Below the pieces are notes generated by a model, which was given only the letters and a program-made list of their open reading frames with translations, had not been told where the DNA came from and did no database searches. From Halioxenophilus aromaticivorans (GTDB taxonomy: Bacteria; Pseudomonadota; Gammaproteobacteria; Pseudomonadales; Cellvibrionaceae), in assembly GCF_042850945.1 (NCBI RefSeq), contig NZ_AP031496.1, positions 3,100,001-3,164,000 of the forward strand: a stretch of 64,000 nt of DNA. Reading direction: 5' to 3'. How positions within the stretch are numbered: the stretch's first letter is position 1; each line of letters starts with the position of its first letter. The position numbers were made by a program, and so were the translations under genes. Below, in pieces: positions 7,841-16,664 of this stretch.

Positions 7841-9022
7841 ATGATAAACAGCTCAAGTTTAAAGTCTCCAACCACCTTTGCCAACTCAGCCGGGCAATTA
7901 CACAACACGGTCAGCGGAATTTTAGGCAGCGATAACTTTGGCCCCGACGATTACCAAGCGGGCCTAGCTGTACTTTTGCTGTCGCTCGATTACGACCCAA
8001 GGTTATCGGAATTCGGTCGCGAAATGGCCTGGCGAGAACTGTGTAAAACGCTCTATGCCCGAGGCTACCTCTATCAACAGCTTGCAGCCCACCCGGATAC
8101 TCAAAATATGCCCATCCACAGCCCTGTGGTGATAACCGGGATTCCACGCACGGGCACTACCGCCCTGCACAAACTGATGGCCCTGGATGAAAATTTTCAA
8201 GGTTTGCAGACTTGGTTAATCGGCAATCCCATGCCCCGTCCACCACAATCAACCTGGCAACAATACCAAAGCTTCCAGGCCACCCTAAAACAATTACAAG
8301 AACGCTATCAGCATGCTCCAGACCGGCTAGCGGCGCATAAAATGGCAGCAGATGAAGTAGATGAATGCTGCTTGATAATGCGTCAAACGTTTACTTCAAA
8401 CATCTGGAGTTGCATCTGGAGCGCGGCCAGCTATGACCTATGGTTGCAAACTCAATCTGAGCTAAACAGCTACCGTTATTTAAAAACCGCGTTACAACTG
8501 ATCGGCAGCAACGATAGTTCAAAACGATGGCTCCTCAAGAACCCAGGCCACATCGCCCACCTGGATTCGCTGTTTGCTGTTTTCCCAGATGCCAAGGTCA
8601 TTCACACCCACCGCGATCCGGTTAAAGCCATTCCATCTTTGTGTTCAATGTTTATCAAAAGCCACGACTTGGTCGAACAAGGTCGGCGCAATTTACGCGC
8701 CAAGTTAATAGGCATACGCGAGCTGGAAAAGTGGTCTGCAGCAATTCACCATGCCGAGACAGTCAAAGCTCAAAAGCCAGAACACGTTTTAGATGTTTCT
8801 CACCAAAGTTTTGTCGAAGACCCGCTGGGAGAAATCGAACGCATCTATCGATTTATTGGCCAAGAACTCTCCCCCACAGCCAAGGCCGAAATGCTCCAAC
8901 GCATACAAGATGACCCAGAGCGGCAGCACGGCAAACACCACTACCAACTGTCTGATTTCGGGTTAACCCAAGCAATGATAAAACAACGCTTTGGTCAATA
9001 CATGATGCAATTTAAAAAATAG
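7841..9022 (+). CDS. Sulfotransferase-family protein
   Basis: 393 residues. The 5' PAPS-binding loop is clear: VVITGIPRTGTTALH (96-110). The 3'-phosphate region is WLLKNPGHIAHLDSLFAVFP (230-249) followed by VIHTHRDPVKAIPS (253-266), as in the Sulfotransfer_3 type. The length and the large N-terminal helical part fit a bacterial branch that often sits in lipid, steroid or alkane catabolic clusters. Transfer of sulfate to an alcohol has not been shown for most of that branch. The gene lies 7 nt after the DUF1214 gene and 9 nt before the alcohol dehydrogenase gene. A sulfo-conjugating step inside a degradative operon would be unexpected, so an altered activity is possible. Confidence 0.75.
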   Translation: MINSSSLKSPTTFANSAGQLHNTVSGILGSDNFGPDDYQAGLAVLLLSLDYDPRLSEFGREMAWRELCKTLYARGYLYQQLAAHPDTQNMPIHSPVVITGIPRTGTTALHKLMALDENFQGLQTWLIGNPMPRPPQSTWQQYQSFQATLKQLQERYQHAPDRLAAHKMAADEVDECCLIMRQTFTSNIWSCIWSAASYDLWLQTQSELNSYRYLKTALQLIGSNDSSKRWLLKNPGHIAHLDSLFAVFPDAKVIHTHRDPVKAIPSLCSMFIKSHDLVEQGRRNLRAKLIGIRELEKWSAAIHHAETVKAQKPEHVLDVSHQSFVEDPLGEIERIYRFIGQELSPTAKAEMLQRIQDDPERQHGKHHYQLSDFGLTQAMIKQRFGQYMMQFKK

Positions 9023-9031
9023 GGCAAAGTA

Positions 9032-10036
9032 ATGAAGGCAGCCAACTACCCTGGCGACGGTGAACCGTTAGAAATCATCAATAAGCCAGACCCAAGCCCC
9101 AAGCCCGATGAAGTCGTCATCGAAGTACACCGCTGTGGTATTTGCGGCACCGACTTACATATGACGGAAGGCCATCATTGGCAATTCCCTGCTGGCTGCA
9201 CCCCAGGGCATGAATACGCTGGTCGGGTAGTCGCTAAGGGAAGCCAAGTGCGGCACCTTTCCGAGGGCGATTTAATAACCGCACTGCCTTCAACCGGATG
9301 CGGTAACTGCGATGCCTGCGCAACCGGCAACCTGGCATTGTGCCATAACGCACCAGGATTGATGGGAGGCTTCGCACAGTACATTAGTGTTCCGGAAGCG
9401 GTCTCGACAAAGCTACCGAGTACATTGACTGCAGCCGATGGCGCACTGGTAGAGCCGTTCGCCGTTGGACTCTATGGCTTACAGCAAGCCCAGATAAAGC
9501 CTGGCGCCAAGGTCCTGGTACTCGGCGCTGGTTCCGTTGCACTTTGCGCAATATTTTGGGCTAAACAACTTGGCGCTTCTGTTGTGGCCATGTCACGCTC
9601 CAGCCGCCGTGAGGAACTAGCCTTGGCCATGGGGGCCGACGCCCTGATTAACTTTGGCGACCAACAGCAAGACCAAATTCAAAAATTACTGGGGGGCGCG
9701 CCAGATATTGTTGTTGAATGCATAGGTCGCCCTGGCTTTATTGGTCAAGGTATAGCAATGGTTAAACCTATGGGCAAGGTAGTATCCATGGGGTTTTGTA
9801 CCGCTCCAGATCAATTTACACCGGCCATGGCTGGCTTTAAGGGCGTGTCGTTGTTATTTCCGGTTGGCTACACACTGGCCAACTTTCAACATTGTGTAGA
9901 TGTACTCAGTGGCACTGACTTTGACCCCAAAATAATCATTACCAACACCGTTGGTTTGGAGCAACTGCCATCGATGATGGAAAAACTTAGGGGCAGTAAT
10001 CAAGAAACCAAAGTGCATATTAACCCAATGGTTTAG
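9032..10036 (+). CDS. Zinc-dependent alcohol dehydrogenase (MDR superfamily)
   Basis: 334 residues, the usual MDR length. The catalytic zinc site is C38 (RCGICGTD), H60 and E61 (TPGHEYAG). The structural zinc lobe has four cysteines, C90, C93, C96 and C104. The Rossmann motif is VLVLGAGSVALC (161-172). It resembles threonine/sorbitol dehydrogenase-like members that oxidise secondary alcohols with NAD(P)+. It is the last gene of the VOC-DUF1214-sulfotransferase operon, 9 nt after the previous gene, so it probably oxidises an alcohol intermediate of that pathway. The specific substrate is unknown. Confidence 0.85.
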   Translation: MKAANYPGDGEPLEIINKPDPSPKPDEVVIEVHRCGICGTDLHMTEGHHWQFPAGCTPGHEYAGRVVAKGSQVRHLSEGDLITALPSTGCGNCDACATGNLALCHNAPGLMGGFAQYISVPEAVSTKLPSTLTAADGALVEPFAVGLYGLQQAQIKPGAKVLVLGAGSVALCAIFWAKQLGASVVAMSRSSRREELALAMGADALINFGDQQQDQIQKLLGGAPDIVVECIGRPGFIGQGIAMVKPMGKVVSMGFCTAPDQFTPAMAGFKGVSLLFPVGYTLANFQHCVDVLSGTDFDPKIIITNTVGLEQLPSMMEKLRGSNQETKVHINPMV

Positions 10037-10514
10037 AACACTCAGAGCGGATTATGCGCGGAGAGGTTACCCCGGAAATGTCCATACAAATTGAGGCGCC
10101 TTAACTGATGGCAACAGGGGTGATTGTCGCTATGTTTAGCAGATAAGCGTTAAACCTGCAGGCTCAGCCAGATTTTAGCACTACCTTATAAAATACCGAG
10201 TTTATCGCCCTGTTCAGCACTTTCTTAAAAGCTGTTAAATTTGTCTGAAAATAATTACCACTATTCAACACTTTTCATTTTTATGACCAAGAAATCGACG
10301 AGACAATAGCCCCACTTACCGCTAGAATTAATCCACATTGAAGCGCTAATAAAAAAGAAAACCCAGGCTTCATTTGGTTTTAGTCAAACCTATAAGCGTA
10401 ACATTGCGATATTGTTTTTCTACTTATTGCCTAATAACAACAATAAGAGAAACTTACAGCCAAGTGGCATGCACATAACCCGCTAGCCCCCTTGCCGATC
10501 AGGAGTAGCAAATA
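10037..10514. other. Intergenic region upstream of the TauD-type gene
   Basis: 478 AT-rich bases. The 3' end must carry the promoter of the dioxygenase gene; a ribosome-binding site (AGGAG) lies 10 nt before its ATG. A minus-strand frame at 10281-10373 could encode 30 hydrophobic residues, but it lacks a ribosome-binding site. No clear operator or RNA was seen. Confidence 0.5.
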
Positions 10515-11342
10515 ATGAATTTAAAATACGAAGAAATAAAACCAAAAATTGGCGCGCGCATACTTAATACCAAAGAAGAGTTATTAAAAGGCGATCTGGC
10601 CGATGGTATCCGAGAGCTATTAGAACAACGCGGTGTCGTAGTCTTCCCCACTATAAACTTTACCGACGAAGAACAAGTAGCGTTTACCAAAACCCTAGGC
10701 AACTTTGCAGCCGAAGGCGGTAACCATGAAAGCGTCCATAAGATTAGTCTTGATACCACACAAACCGCATCAGCAGAGTATCTTAAAGGCTCAATGTTCT
10801 GGCATATCGATGGCACCATGAACGATGTGCCAATCCTAGCCTCCCTTTTAGGCGCTAAAGTGCTGTCCAAAGAAGGTGGCAACACGGAATTTTGTAACAC
10901 CTATGCCGCTTACGAAGATCTAAGCGCGGATGAGAAAGCTGAATACGACCAACTAACCGTACTGCATGGCGTTTGGCCTTCGCTACTGTACTACGAGCCA
11001 GAGCCTAACGTACAAAAACTCCAAGCCATGATGGCCATTGGCGAAAACGAACTACCGCTAGTTTGGAAACACAAATCAGGCCGCAAATCCTTGGTACTAG
11101 GTTGCACCGCAGGCAGTGTTGTAGATAAAAGCCACAAAGATAGCACTGAGCTACTGGTGAAATTACGCACCTGGGCTACTCAGCCGGAATTCGTCTATTC
11201 ACACAAGTGGACCATTGGTGATCTGGTAATGTGGGACAACACCGGTACTATGCACCGAGCCACTAAATACGACCCAGCCAGCGGACGCCTGCTAGTACGC
11301 ACAAAACTGGAAGGCGAAGAGCCTATCCAAGCCACCGCCTAG
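10515..11342 (+). CDS. TauD/TfdA-family Fe(II)/2-oxoglutarate-dependent dioxygenase
   Basis: 275 residues. The iron triad is readable: H97 and D99 in FWHIDGT, and H247 in DNTGTMHRAT. A conserved Arg (R258 or R262 in SGRLLVRTKL) would bind 2-oxoglutarate. Family members use O2 and 2-oxoglutarate to hydroxylate substrates such as taurine, 2,4-D, alkyl sulfates or other small acids. The gene has its own upstream region and its own strong terminator (11351-11378), so it is probably a single-gene transcript. The divergent GntR gene to the right faces away and may or may not control it. Given the sulfotransferase-like gene nearby, an alkylsulfatase role is possible but unsupported. Confidence 0.88.
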   Translation: MNLKYEEIKPKIGARILNTKEELLKGDLADGIRELLEQRGVVVFPTINFTDEEQVAFTKTLGNFAAEGGNHESVHKISLDTTQTASAEYLKGSMFWHIDGTMNDVPILASLLGAKVLSKEGGNTEFCNTYAAYEDLSADEKAEYDQLTVLHGVWPSLLYYEPEPNVQKLQAMMAIGENELPLVWKHKSGRKSLVLGCTAGSVVDKSHKDSTELLVKLRTWATQPEFVYSHKWTIGDLVMWDNTGTMHRATKYDPASGRLLVRTKLEGEEPIQATA

Positions 11343-11350
11343 CGAAACTC

Positions 11351-11378
11351 GAGAGGCCCACTATTGGGGCCTCTCTTT
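11351..11378 (+). terminator. Rho-independent terminator after the TauD-type gene
   Basis: GAGAGGCCC and GGGCCTCTC form a 9-bp perfect stem around a 7-nt loop, followed by TTT. It starts 8 nt after the stop codon. It may also act on transcripts from the minus strand. Confidence 0.85.
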
Positions 11379-11631
11379 GCTTGCCTTACGGCTTTGGGAT
11401 CACCGAGCTATCGACTTTTTTAGACCTTTCTAACGCCCCATTCTTTCAATTACCGCGTTAATAGCGTCACGATGAAGCCAGCAAAAGCTTCGATACCCTG
11501 CCGCCGCACAATATAGATTCAGCCGTATTAACCAACCTATCCTCAGCTTACGCCGTTAACGAGCCAGTAATAGTAGTGCAGAACTTTAGGGCTCGAAATT
11601 GAGCCCTAATTGGCAGTGTGAATTGAACAAA

Positions 11632-12378
11632 TTAAATCCAACTCTCCACTTGACGCATAGTCATGCAATGCTTAAAACGAGAGCCAGGATGGGTGTTAAT
11701 AGTAACTTGAGCAATACTATTATCACTGCCAATATAGCTCCGCTGAACCTCCAACGCTGCTGACGCGGTAGCAACGCCCAACTTATCAGCCAAGGTCGGC
11801 TGGAGTATTGTGGCAGAAATCTCCTGCTGAACCTCTCGTACTTTTATCCCAAACATATCCTCAATCAAAGGGAAAATAGGGCCTTCGTGGCGCTGTAGCA
11901 AACGGCCCACCGATGCGTAATCGCGGTTAACGAAATACTCTGCCAAGCAAAACGGCGTGGCTGAGTTTTCCTTCATACGATAGCCTAGAATCTCTAACCA
12001 TTCGGACCCCACCTGCAATCCTGTGCGAGCATGCAGTTTATTGTTAACGGTTACCATGCGAATACTAGAGACTTCAAACTTAGTTGCGGCAGCAAACTCT
12101 AAAAGGTCATTGATTGACATAACCTGCCGCATACCCGAGCGTGAACTCTGGGGAGGAATCACCGAGGTACCGGCGCCACGCCGAGACGCCACCAACCCAT
12201 CATCGCGCAAAATTCTAAGTGCTTCGCGCACGGTATAGCGACTCACTGAAAATCGTTCACAGAGAGCCTCTTCTGTGGGTAACAGTGTACCAACAGGATA
12301 TACACCAGCCACAATTTCTTCTTTAAGCGTACGCGCAACCTGTACGTACAGTGGCACATTGGTTTTTTCTTTTAACAC
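11632..12378 (-). CDS. GntR-family transcriptional regulator with UTRA effector domain
   Basis: 248 residues from the GTG at 12378. This start is chosen because GGAGG lies 6 nt upstream; a longer frame reaching 12435 has no such site. The N-terminal winged helix (about 5-72) has the GntR signature: PLYVQVARTLKEEI, then G-x-x-LPTEEALCERF-V-S-R-Y-T-V-R-E-A-L. A linker leads to a UTRA ligand-binding domain (about 90-240), which makes it HutC/FarR-like. It is divergent from the Rieske gene at 12732 across about 350 bases and is the natural candidate to control it and itself. The ligand is unknown. A perfect CTGTACGTACAG occurs inside the coding region (12340-12351). Confidence 0.9.
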   Translation of the reverse strand: MLKEKTNVPLYVQVARTLKEEIVAGVYPVGTLLPTEEALCERFSVSRYTVREALRILRDDGLVASRRGAGTSVIPPQSSRSGMRQVMSINDLLEFAAATKFEVSSIRMVTVNNKLHARTGLQVGSEWLEILGYRMKENSATPFCLAEYFVNRDYASVGRLLQRHEGPIFPLIEDMFGIKVREVQQEISATILQPTLADKLGVATASAALEVQRSYIGSDNSIAQVTINTHPGSRFKHCMTMRQVESWI

Positions 12379-12731
12379 AGTAAACCTCCAGAAATCGGCA
12401 ATTTGTTTAATAGTTATTATTGAGACCATGCCCATAACTCAACGACTGAGTAACGACAGTAAACCAAACAAGAAAAACCGCCTTTTTTGTCCGTACCTAT
12501 TTTTATAAAACTTCAAATAAGCGGCTATTTAAAATAATATACCAACATCACAGCGCAGGCTATATGACTGGACTTTTAATTGTGAATATCACGATTATTT
12601 TAAACCCAATTAAACATTAAATTGATTTTTGGTTAATAAAATAAAGTGAAGTGATTGGCTGAATTTAAAACATCGGCCGCTTAGTAAAGCCGAGCCGGCA
12701 GAAACACATCATAATAAAATCGAGGTCTCCA
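12379..12731. promoter_or_regulatory. Divergent GntR/Rieske promoter region
   Basis: 353 AT-rich bases between two divergently transcribed genes. It contains TTTTTTGTCCGTACC (12483-12497) and the short dyad TGTGA-ATA-TCACG (about 12582-12594). Either could be an operator. No clear -10/-35 pair stands out. Confidence 0.45.
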
Positions 12732-14111
12732 ATGAGTAACAACAAACCAGATGACGCTCTTTCAGAAGCCGCCATTTATTCGGTAGATGCTTATATTTCT
12801 GAAGACTACGCACGGGCTGAAAGAGACAAGCTGTGGCGTAAGGTTTGGCTCCAAGCCGGACGTGTAGAAGACCTCGAGCAGGTAGGAAGCTATATCACCT
12901 ACGAAATTTTAGACGACTCAGTGCTCATCGTACGCACTGCTCCAGATACATTAAAAGCCTATCACAATGTTTGCCCTCACCGCGGCAGACGGTTAGTAGA
13001 TGTACCGGAAGGAGAACGAAACGGCTCAGGTTATATGCGCAAGTTAGTGTGCGGCTATCATGGCTGGCAATTTGACCTAGACGGCAAAAATAACCACATA
13101 CCGTTTCGAGAAGACTGGGGGGATTCATTAACTGAGGCATGCACCAGTTTAAAACCCGTAAATATGGATACTTGGTCCGGTTTCATATTTATAAACTTGG
13201 ACCCAAATTGCCAACCTCTCAAAGACTACTTGGAACCGGCCGCAAGTATGCTCGAGCCCTTCCAGCTGCAGAACATGCGCTGCCGCTGGCGGAAATGGGG
13301 TGTATTCGACTGTAACTGGAAAGTCGCCATGCAGGCTTTTAACGAAACCTACCATGTGCAAACCACACACCCAGAATTTAATCAGTACGGTTCCTTTCGT
13401 GGCTGGGCCCGTGCTCAGGGTGAATTACACAGTAATATCGGATACGACACGCCCAAAAACATGGATGGCAACCAAGCCGCCAAACTGCGTGTCGGCGAAG
13501 CCGCCGACCCCAGAATTTCCACTGCTGAAATGCAGGTCTACACCTGGGAAAAAGCCAATACAAACACAACAGAAACCTTAGTCAACGCAGCCAAACGGCT
13601 GAAAGACGAATTACCAGAAGGCACACCGGCCACAGCAGTATTGCAACACTGGCTGAAATCAGCACGTGCAGACGATGCCGCCCGTGGTGTTCACTGGCCC
13701 GAGGTAGACCCCAAAATTGTTGGCGAAAGCGGTACGGCTTGGCAGCTGTTTCCAAACTTCCAGATCGGACACGCGGTAAACAACATGCTGACCTATCAAG
13801 CACGCCCTCACGGCTATGACCCAGATAAGTGTGTTTTCGAAGCCGCTGTTTACGAGCTTTACCCAGAAGGTGAAGAGCCAAAACCAGCCTGGAAATTCTG
13901 CCCTCCTACAGAAGAAGACTGGTGTTATGTGTTATCTCAGGACTTCGGCAATATGGCTGCAGTGCAACAAGGTATGAAATCCGCAGGATTCCATGGCCCC
14001 AAACCGAACCCCTATATGGAGCGCACCACAGCAATCATGCACAAGAACCTAGCCAAGTTTATGGGCGAAGGTGCGCCCATTAAGCTGAATGGCGATAACA
14101 AGCCAGAGTAG
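12732..14111 (+). CDS. Rieske ring-hydroxylating oxygenase, alpha subunit (copy 1)
   Basis: 459 residues. The Rieske [2Fe-2S] ligands are C81 and H83 (CPHRGRR) and C107 and H110 (CGYHGWQFD). The mononuclear iron site starts with NWKVAMQAFNETYHVQTTH, giving H208 and H213, with E205 in the usual subunit-bridging position; the third carboxylate should lie further on. Such enzymes hydroxylate or dihydroxylate aromatic, alicyclic or terpenoid substrates and need electrons from a reductase/ferredoxin. No beta subunit, ferredoxin or reductase gene is adjacent. A paralogue at 32491-33897 shares long identical stretches, for example VNAAKRLKDELPEGTP and ADDAARGV. It is divergent from the GntR gene. 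Confidence 0.93.
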   Translation: MSNNKPDDALSEAAIYSVDAYISEDYARAERDKLWRKVWLQAGRVEDLEQVGSYITYEILDDSVLIVRTAPDTLKAYHNVCPHRGRRLVDVPEGERNGSGYMRKLVCGYHGWQFDLDGKNNHIPFREDWGDSLTEACTSLKPVNMDTWSGFIFINLDPNCQPLKDYLEPAASMLEPFQLQNMRCRWRKWGVFDCNWKVAMQAFNETYHVQTTHPEFNQYGSFRGWARAQGELHSNIGYDTPKNMDGNQAAKLRVGEAADPRISTAEMQVYTWEKANTNTTETLVNAAKRLKDELPEGTPATAVLQHWLKSARADDAARGVHWPEVDPKIVGESGTAWQLFPNFQIGHAVNNMLTYQARPHGYDPDKCVFEAAVYELYPEGEEPKPAWKFCPPTEEDWCYVLSQDFGNMAAVQQGMKSAGFHGPKPNPYMERTTAIMHKNLAKFMGEGAPIKLNGDNKPE

Positions 14112-14184
14112 TCAACAACGCTACTCTTTTGCCGACTATCGAAATACTACGTTTGGTAGTCGCGCAGAAATTTGAATAAGAGAA

Positions 14185-14195
14185 TTGGCAACACA
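14185..14195 (+). promoter_or_regulatory. Repeated promoter-region element TTGGCAACACA (copy 1)
   Basis: This 11-mer (preceded by AA and followed by CAAAT) lies 40 nt upstream of the CoA-transferase gene. Identical 11-mers occur upstream of both ThDP genes, at 24342-24352 and, on the minus strand, 30140-30150. It may be a regulator site or part of a -35 element. Confidence 0.4.
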
Positions 14196-14235
14196 CAAAT
14201 AGAATAAATTAAAACGTTGGGATGGAGACTAAAGC

Positions 14236-15381
14236 GTGGAGAAAACCGGGCCTTTAAAGGGCATCAGAGTAGTTGATTTAACCGCCATGGTAATGGGGCC
14301 CTACAGCACGCAAATTATGGCGGATATGGGCGCAGATGTTATCAAGATCGAGCCACCCAACGGTGACCAAACACGTTACGTCTCAACAGGCAGAGATCCG
14401 GGCTTATGTGGAGTTTTCATTAACGTTAACCGTGGTAAACGTAGCGTCGTTCTAGACCTGACCACCGAGCATGGCAAAACAGCCCTCACCGAGTTGATTA
14501 AAACCGCGGATGTCTTCATCCATTCTATGCGTGCCAAAGCCGTTGCTAAATTGGGGTTTTGTTACGACAGGGTTAAAGCCATTAAATCTGATATTGTGTA
14601 TACCAATTGTTATGGCTACGGCCGCGCCGGGCCCTACGCGGACCGACCCGCCTACGACGACACAATACAAGCCGAATGCGCCTTAAATGCAGCACAATTC
14701 GAGCTCACTGGCGAGGCCAATTTCGTCGGCACCATTATGGCCGATAAAGTAGCCGGGCTGACTGTACTCTACGCCACCGTAATGGCTTTGTTCCACCGTT
14801 GCCAAACCGGCGAAGGCCAGGAGGTTGAGGTGGGCATGTTTGAAACCATGGCCGCGTTTATGTTAGCCGAACACGCCGACAAAGCGATTTTTGATCCGCC
14901 CCTTGGTGGAGCTTATTACCACCGCGCCGTGGCTAAAAACAGACGCCCTTACAAAACCAAAGACGGGCACATTGCCGCTTTGGTTTATAACGATAAACAC
15001 TGGGCGCTGTTTACGCAGGCTGTTAAGCCAAACTGGGCAACCCCGGAATTAGCCAAGCTGGCTGACCGGGCTAAACGAATCAACGAAGTTTACGGTTTAC
15101 TAGCAGAAACCTTCTTAGAACGCTCCACCGCCCAATGGCTCGATCTACTGACTGAACTCGGCATCCCCGCATCACCTTTGCGAAGCGCAGACGACTTATT
15201 CGAGGATGAGCACCTTAAAAGCATAGGCTTTTTCGAAAATATTGAGACACCCTCCGGTAAAATTCGATTCCCTGGAGTGCCTACAAATTTTTCTCAAACA
15301 CCCGGTAAAGTACACGGCCCCGCACCGGCACTAGGCGAAAACACCGACGAAATTCTAGCTGAGCTAAACCTAAATTTTTAA
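14236..15381 (+). CDS. Family III (CaiB/BaiF) CoA-transferase, first of the plus-strand operon
   Basis: 381 residues with a GTG start preceded by GGGATGGAGA. The fold signature VVDLTAMVMGPYSTQIMADMGADVIKIEPP (residues 12-41) and the N-V-N-R-G-K-R-S motif (64-70) are typical. The catalytic aspartate is expected at D141 in RPAYDDTIQA, which would form the aspartyl-CoA anhydride. It moves CoA between acids, so it can activate a substrate without ATP. It heads a tight operon with an acyl-CoA dehydrogenase-like gene (about 60 nt on, measured to the chosen start), a CitE-like lyase and a class I CoA-transferase. The set resembles itaconate/citramalyl-CoA clusters (Ict, Ccl) in composition, but the substrate is not established. 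Confidence 0.88.
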   Translation: MEKTGPLKGIRVVDLTAMVMGPYSTQIMADMGADVIKIEPPNGDQTRYVSTGRDPGLCGVFINVNRGKRSVVLDLTTEHGKTALTELIKTADVFIHSMRAKAVAKLGFCYDRVKAIKSDIVYTNCYGYGRAGPYADRPAYDDTIQAECALNAAQFELTGEANFVGTIMADKVAGLTVLYATVMALFHRCQTGEGQEVEVGMFETMAAFMLAEHADKAIFDPPLGGAYYHRAVAKNRRPYKTKDGHIAALVYNDKHWALFTQAVKPNWATPELAKLADRAKRINEVYGLLAETFLERSTAQWLDLLTELGIPASPLRSADDLFEDEHLKSIGFFENIETPSGKIRFPGVPTNFSQTPGKVHGPAPALGENTDEILAELNLNF

Positions 15382-15444
15382 TACCCCTATTGACCCATGA
15401 TGACGAGCGCTCGTTTCAACACTGCGAGCCAAAAGGAGCCCACT

Positions 15445-16611
15445 GTGGAGCACAATCTCACTCAAGACCAACGCGATATTCGAGAAGCGGTACTCAAGCA
15501 CTGCTCCCAGTTTTCTGATGATTATTGGCTAGAACTGGACCGCAAAGGTGAGTTTCCATTCGAATTCCACCTTTCAATGGCCCAGGCTGGCTGGCTTGGT
15601 ATTGCCATGCCTGAATCCGTTGGTGGAGCAAACCTTGGTATCACGGAAGCCGCTTTGATGATGCAGGCGGTAGCAGAATCCGGTGGCGGTATGACCGCTG
15701 CATCTAGCATCCATGGGCCTGTGTTCAGTCTTGAGCCCATCGATCACTTTGGTACCGATGAGCAAAAACAAAGAATGATTCCACCCATTCTGAGCGGCGA
15801 GCAGAAAATGTGTTTTGCGGTTACCGAGCCAAACGTCGGTTTAGACACCACCAAATTAAAGACTCGAGCGGTAGGCGAGCCGGGGGGCTATCGTGTCACC
15901 GGTGAAAAAATTTGGATAACCAATGCGCACGTCGCCGACAAAATGATGCTGTTGGCCCGCACCACGCCGCTAGAAGAATGCCGCCGTAAAACCGAAGGCT
16001 TATCGTTGTTTTTCACGGATATTGATCGCAGCAAAGTAGAACACCAAATTATTCCCAAAATGGGCCGCCATGCCGTTGGCTCAAATATGCTGTTTATCAA
16101 CGATTTATGGATTCCTGAAGCAGACCGCATCGGTGCTGAAGGCGATGGTTTTAAGATCATTTTACAGGGCCTAAACCCGGAGCGAATATTACTGGGTGCA
16201 GAGGCCATTGGCCTTGGCCGTATCGCTATTAAAAAGGCCGCGCAATACGCCAAAGAACGAGTGGTATTCGACCGCCCTATTGGCATGAACCAAGGCATCC
16301 AACACCCATTGGCTAAGTGTTGGGCCCAGGTAGAAGCGGCTAACTTAATGGTTCTTCAGGCAGCTCAACTGTTCGACTCCGGCGTTGACTGCGGTGTTCA
16401 AGCCAATGCTGGCAAATACCTGGCCGCCGAAGCCGGCTTCGAAGCTTGTCACACCGCCATGTTGACCTTGGGTGGAATGGGTTATGCCCAAGAATACCAC
16501 GTGGAGCGTTACCTTAGAGAAGTTCTTATCCCAAGGACAGCACCAGTTAGCCCGCATATGATTTTGAATTTCCTAGCTGAGAAAGTTTTAGATCTACCTA
16601 AATCGTATTAA
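15445..16611 (+). CDS. Acyl-CoA dehydrogenase-family flavoprotein lacking the usual catalytic Glu
   Basis: 388 residues from the GTG at 15445. That start has AAGGAG 7 nt upstream and gives the family's standard N-terminus; an in-frame ATG at 15397 would add 16 unusual residues. The three domains are visible: an N-terminal helical bundle; a beta domain with CFAVTEPNVGLDT and ITGEKIWITNAHVAD-like flavin motifs (the latter read here as VTGEKIWITNAH); and a C-terminal bundle with GGMGYAQEYHVERYLRE. At the place where typical members have IYEGT, this protein has LIPRTAPVS, so the common catalytic Glu is not there. A subgroup with a similar P-x-x-A-P-x-S ending is known. It may use another base or catalyse a different flavin reaction. 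Confidence 0.88.
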   Translation: MEHNLTQDQRDIREAVLKHCSQFSDDYWLELDRKGEFPFEFHLSMAQAGWLGIAMPESVGGANLGITEAALMMQAVAESGGGMTAASSIHGPVFSLEPIDHFGTDEQKQRMIPPILSGEQKMCFAVTEPNVGLDTTKLKTRAVGEPGGYRVTGEKIWITNAHVADKMMLLARTTPLEECRRKTEGLSLFFTDIDRSKVEHQIIPKMGRHAVGSNMLFINDLWIPEADRIGAEGDGFKIILQGLNPERILLGAEAIGLGRIAIKKAAQYAKERVVFDRPIGMNQGIQHPLAKCWAQVEAANLMVLQAAQLFDSGVDCGVQANAGKYLAAEAGFEACHTAMLTLGGMGYAQEYHVERYLREVLIPRTAPVSPHMILNFLAEKVLDLPKSY

Positions 16612-16664
16612 TTGCCGCGGGTTTCTCGGTTTTACACACCAGCGACAAGATAGGAGTAAATTGC

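Noticed and set aside
10281..10373. Minus-strand frame for a 30-residue hydrophobic peptide
   Set aside because: No ribosome-binding site, no upstream gene on that strand; AT-rich DNA often yields such frames.
12340..12351. Perfect CTGTACGTACAG inside the GntR coding region
   Set aside because: It encodes the conserved LYVQVA-type residues of the GntR fold, so it is probably a result of codon use and not an operator.
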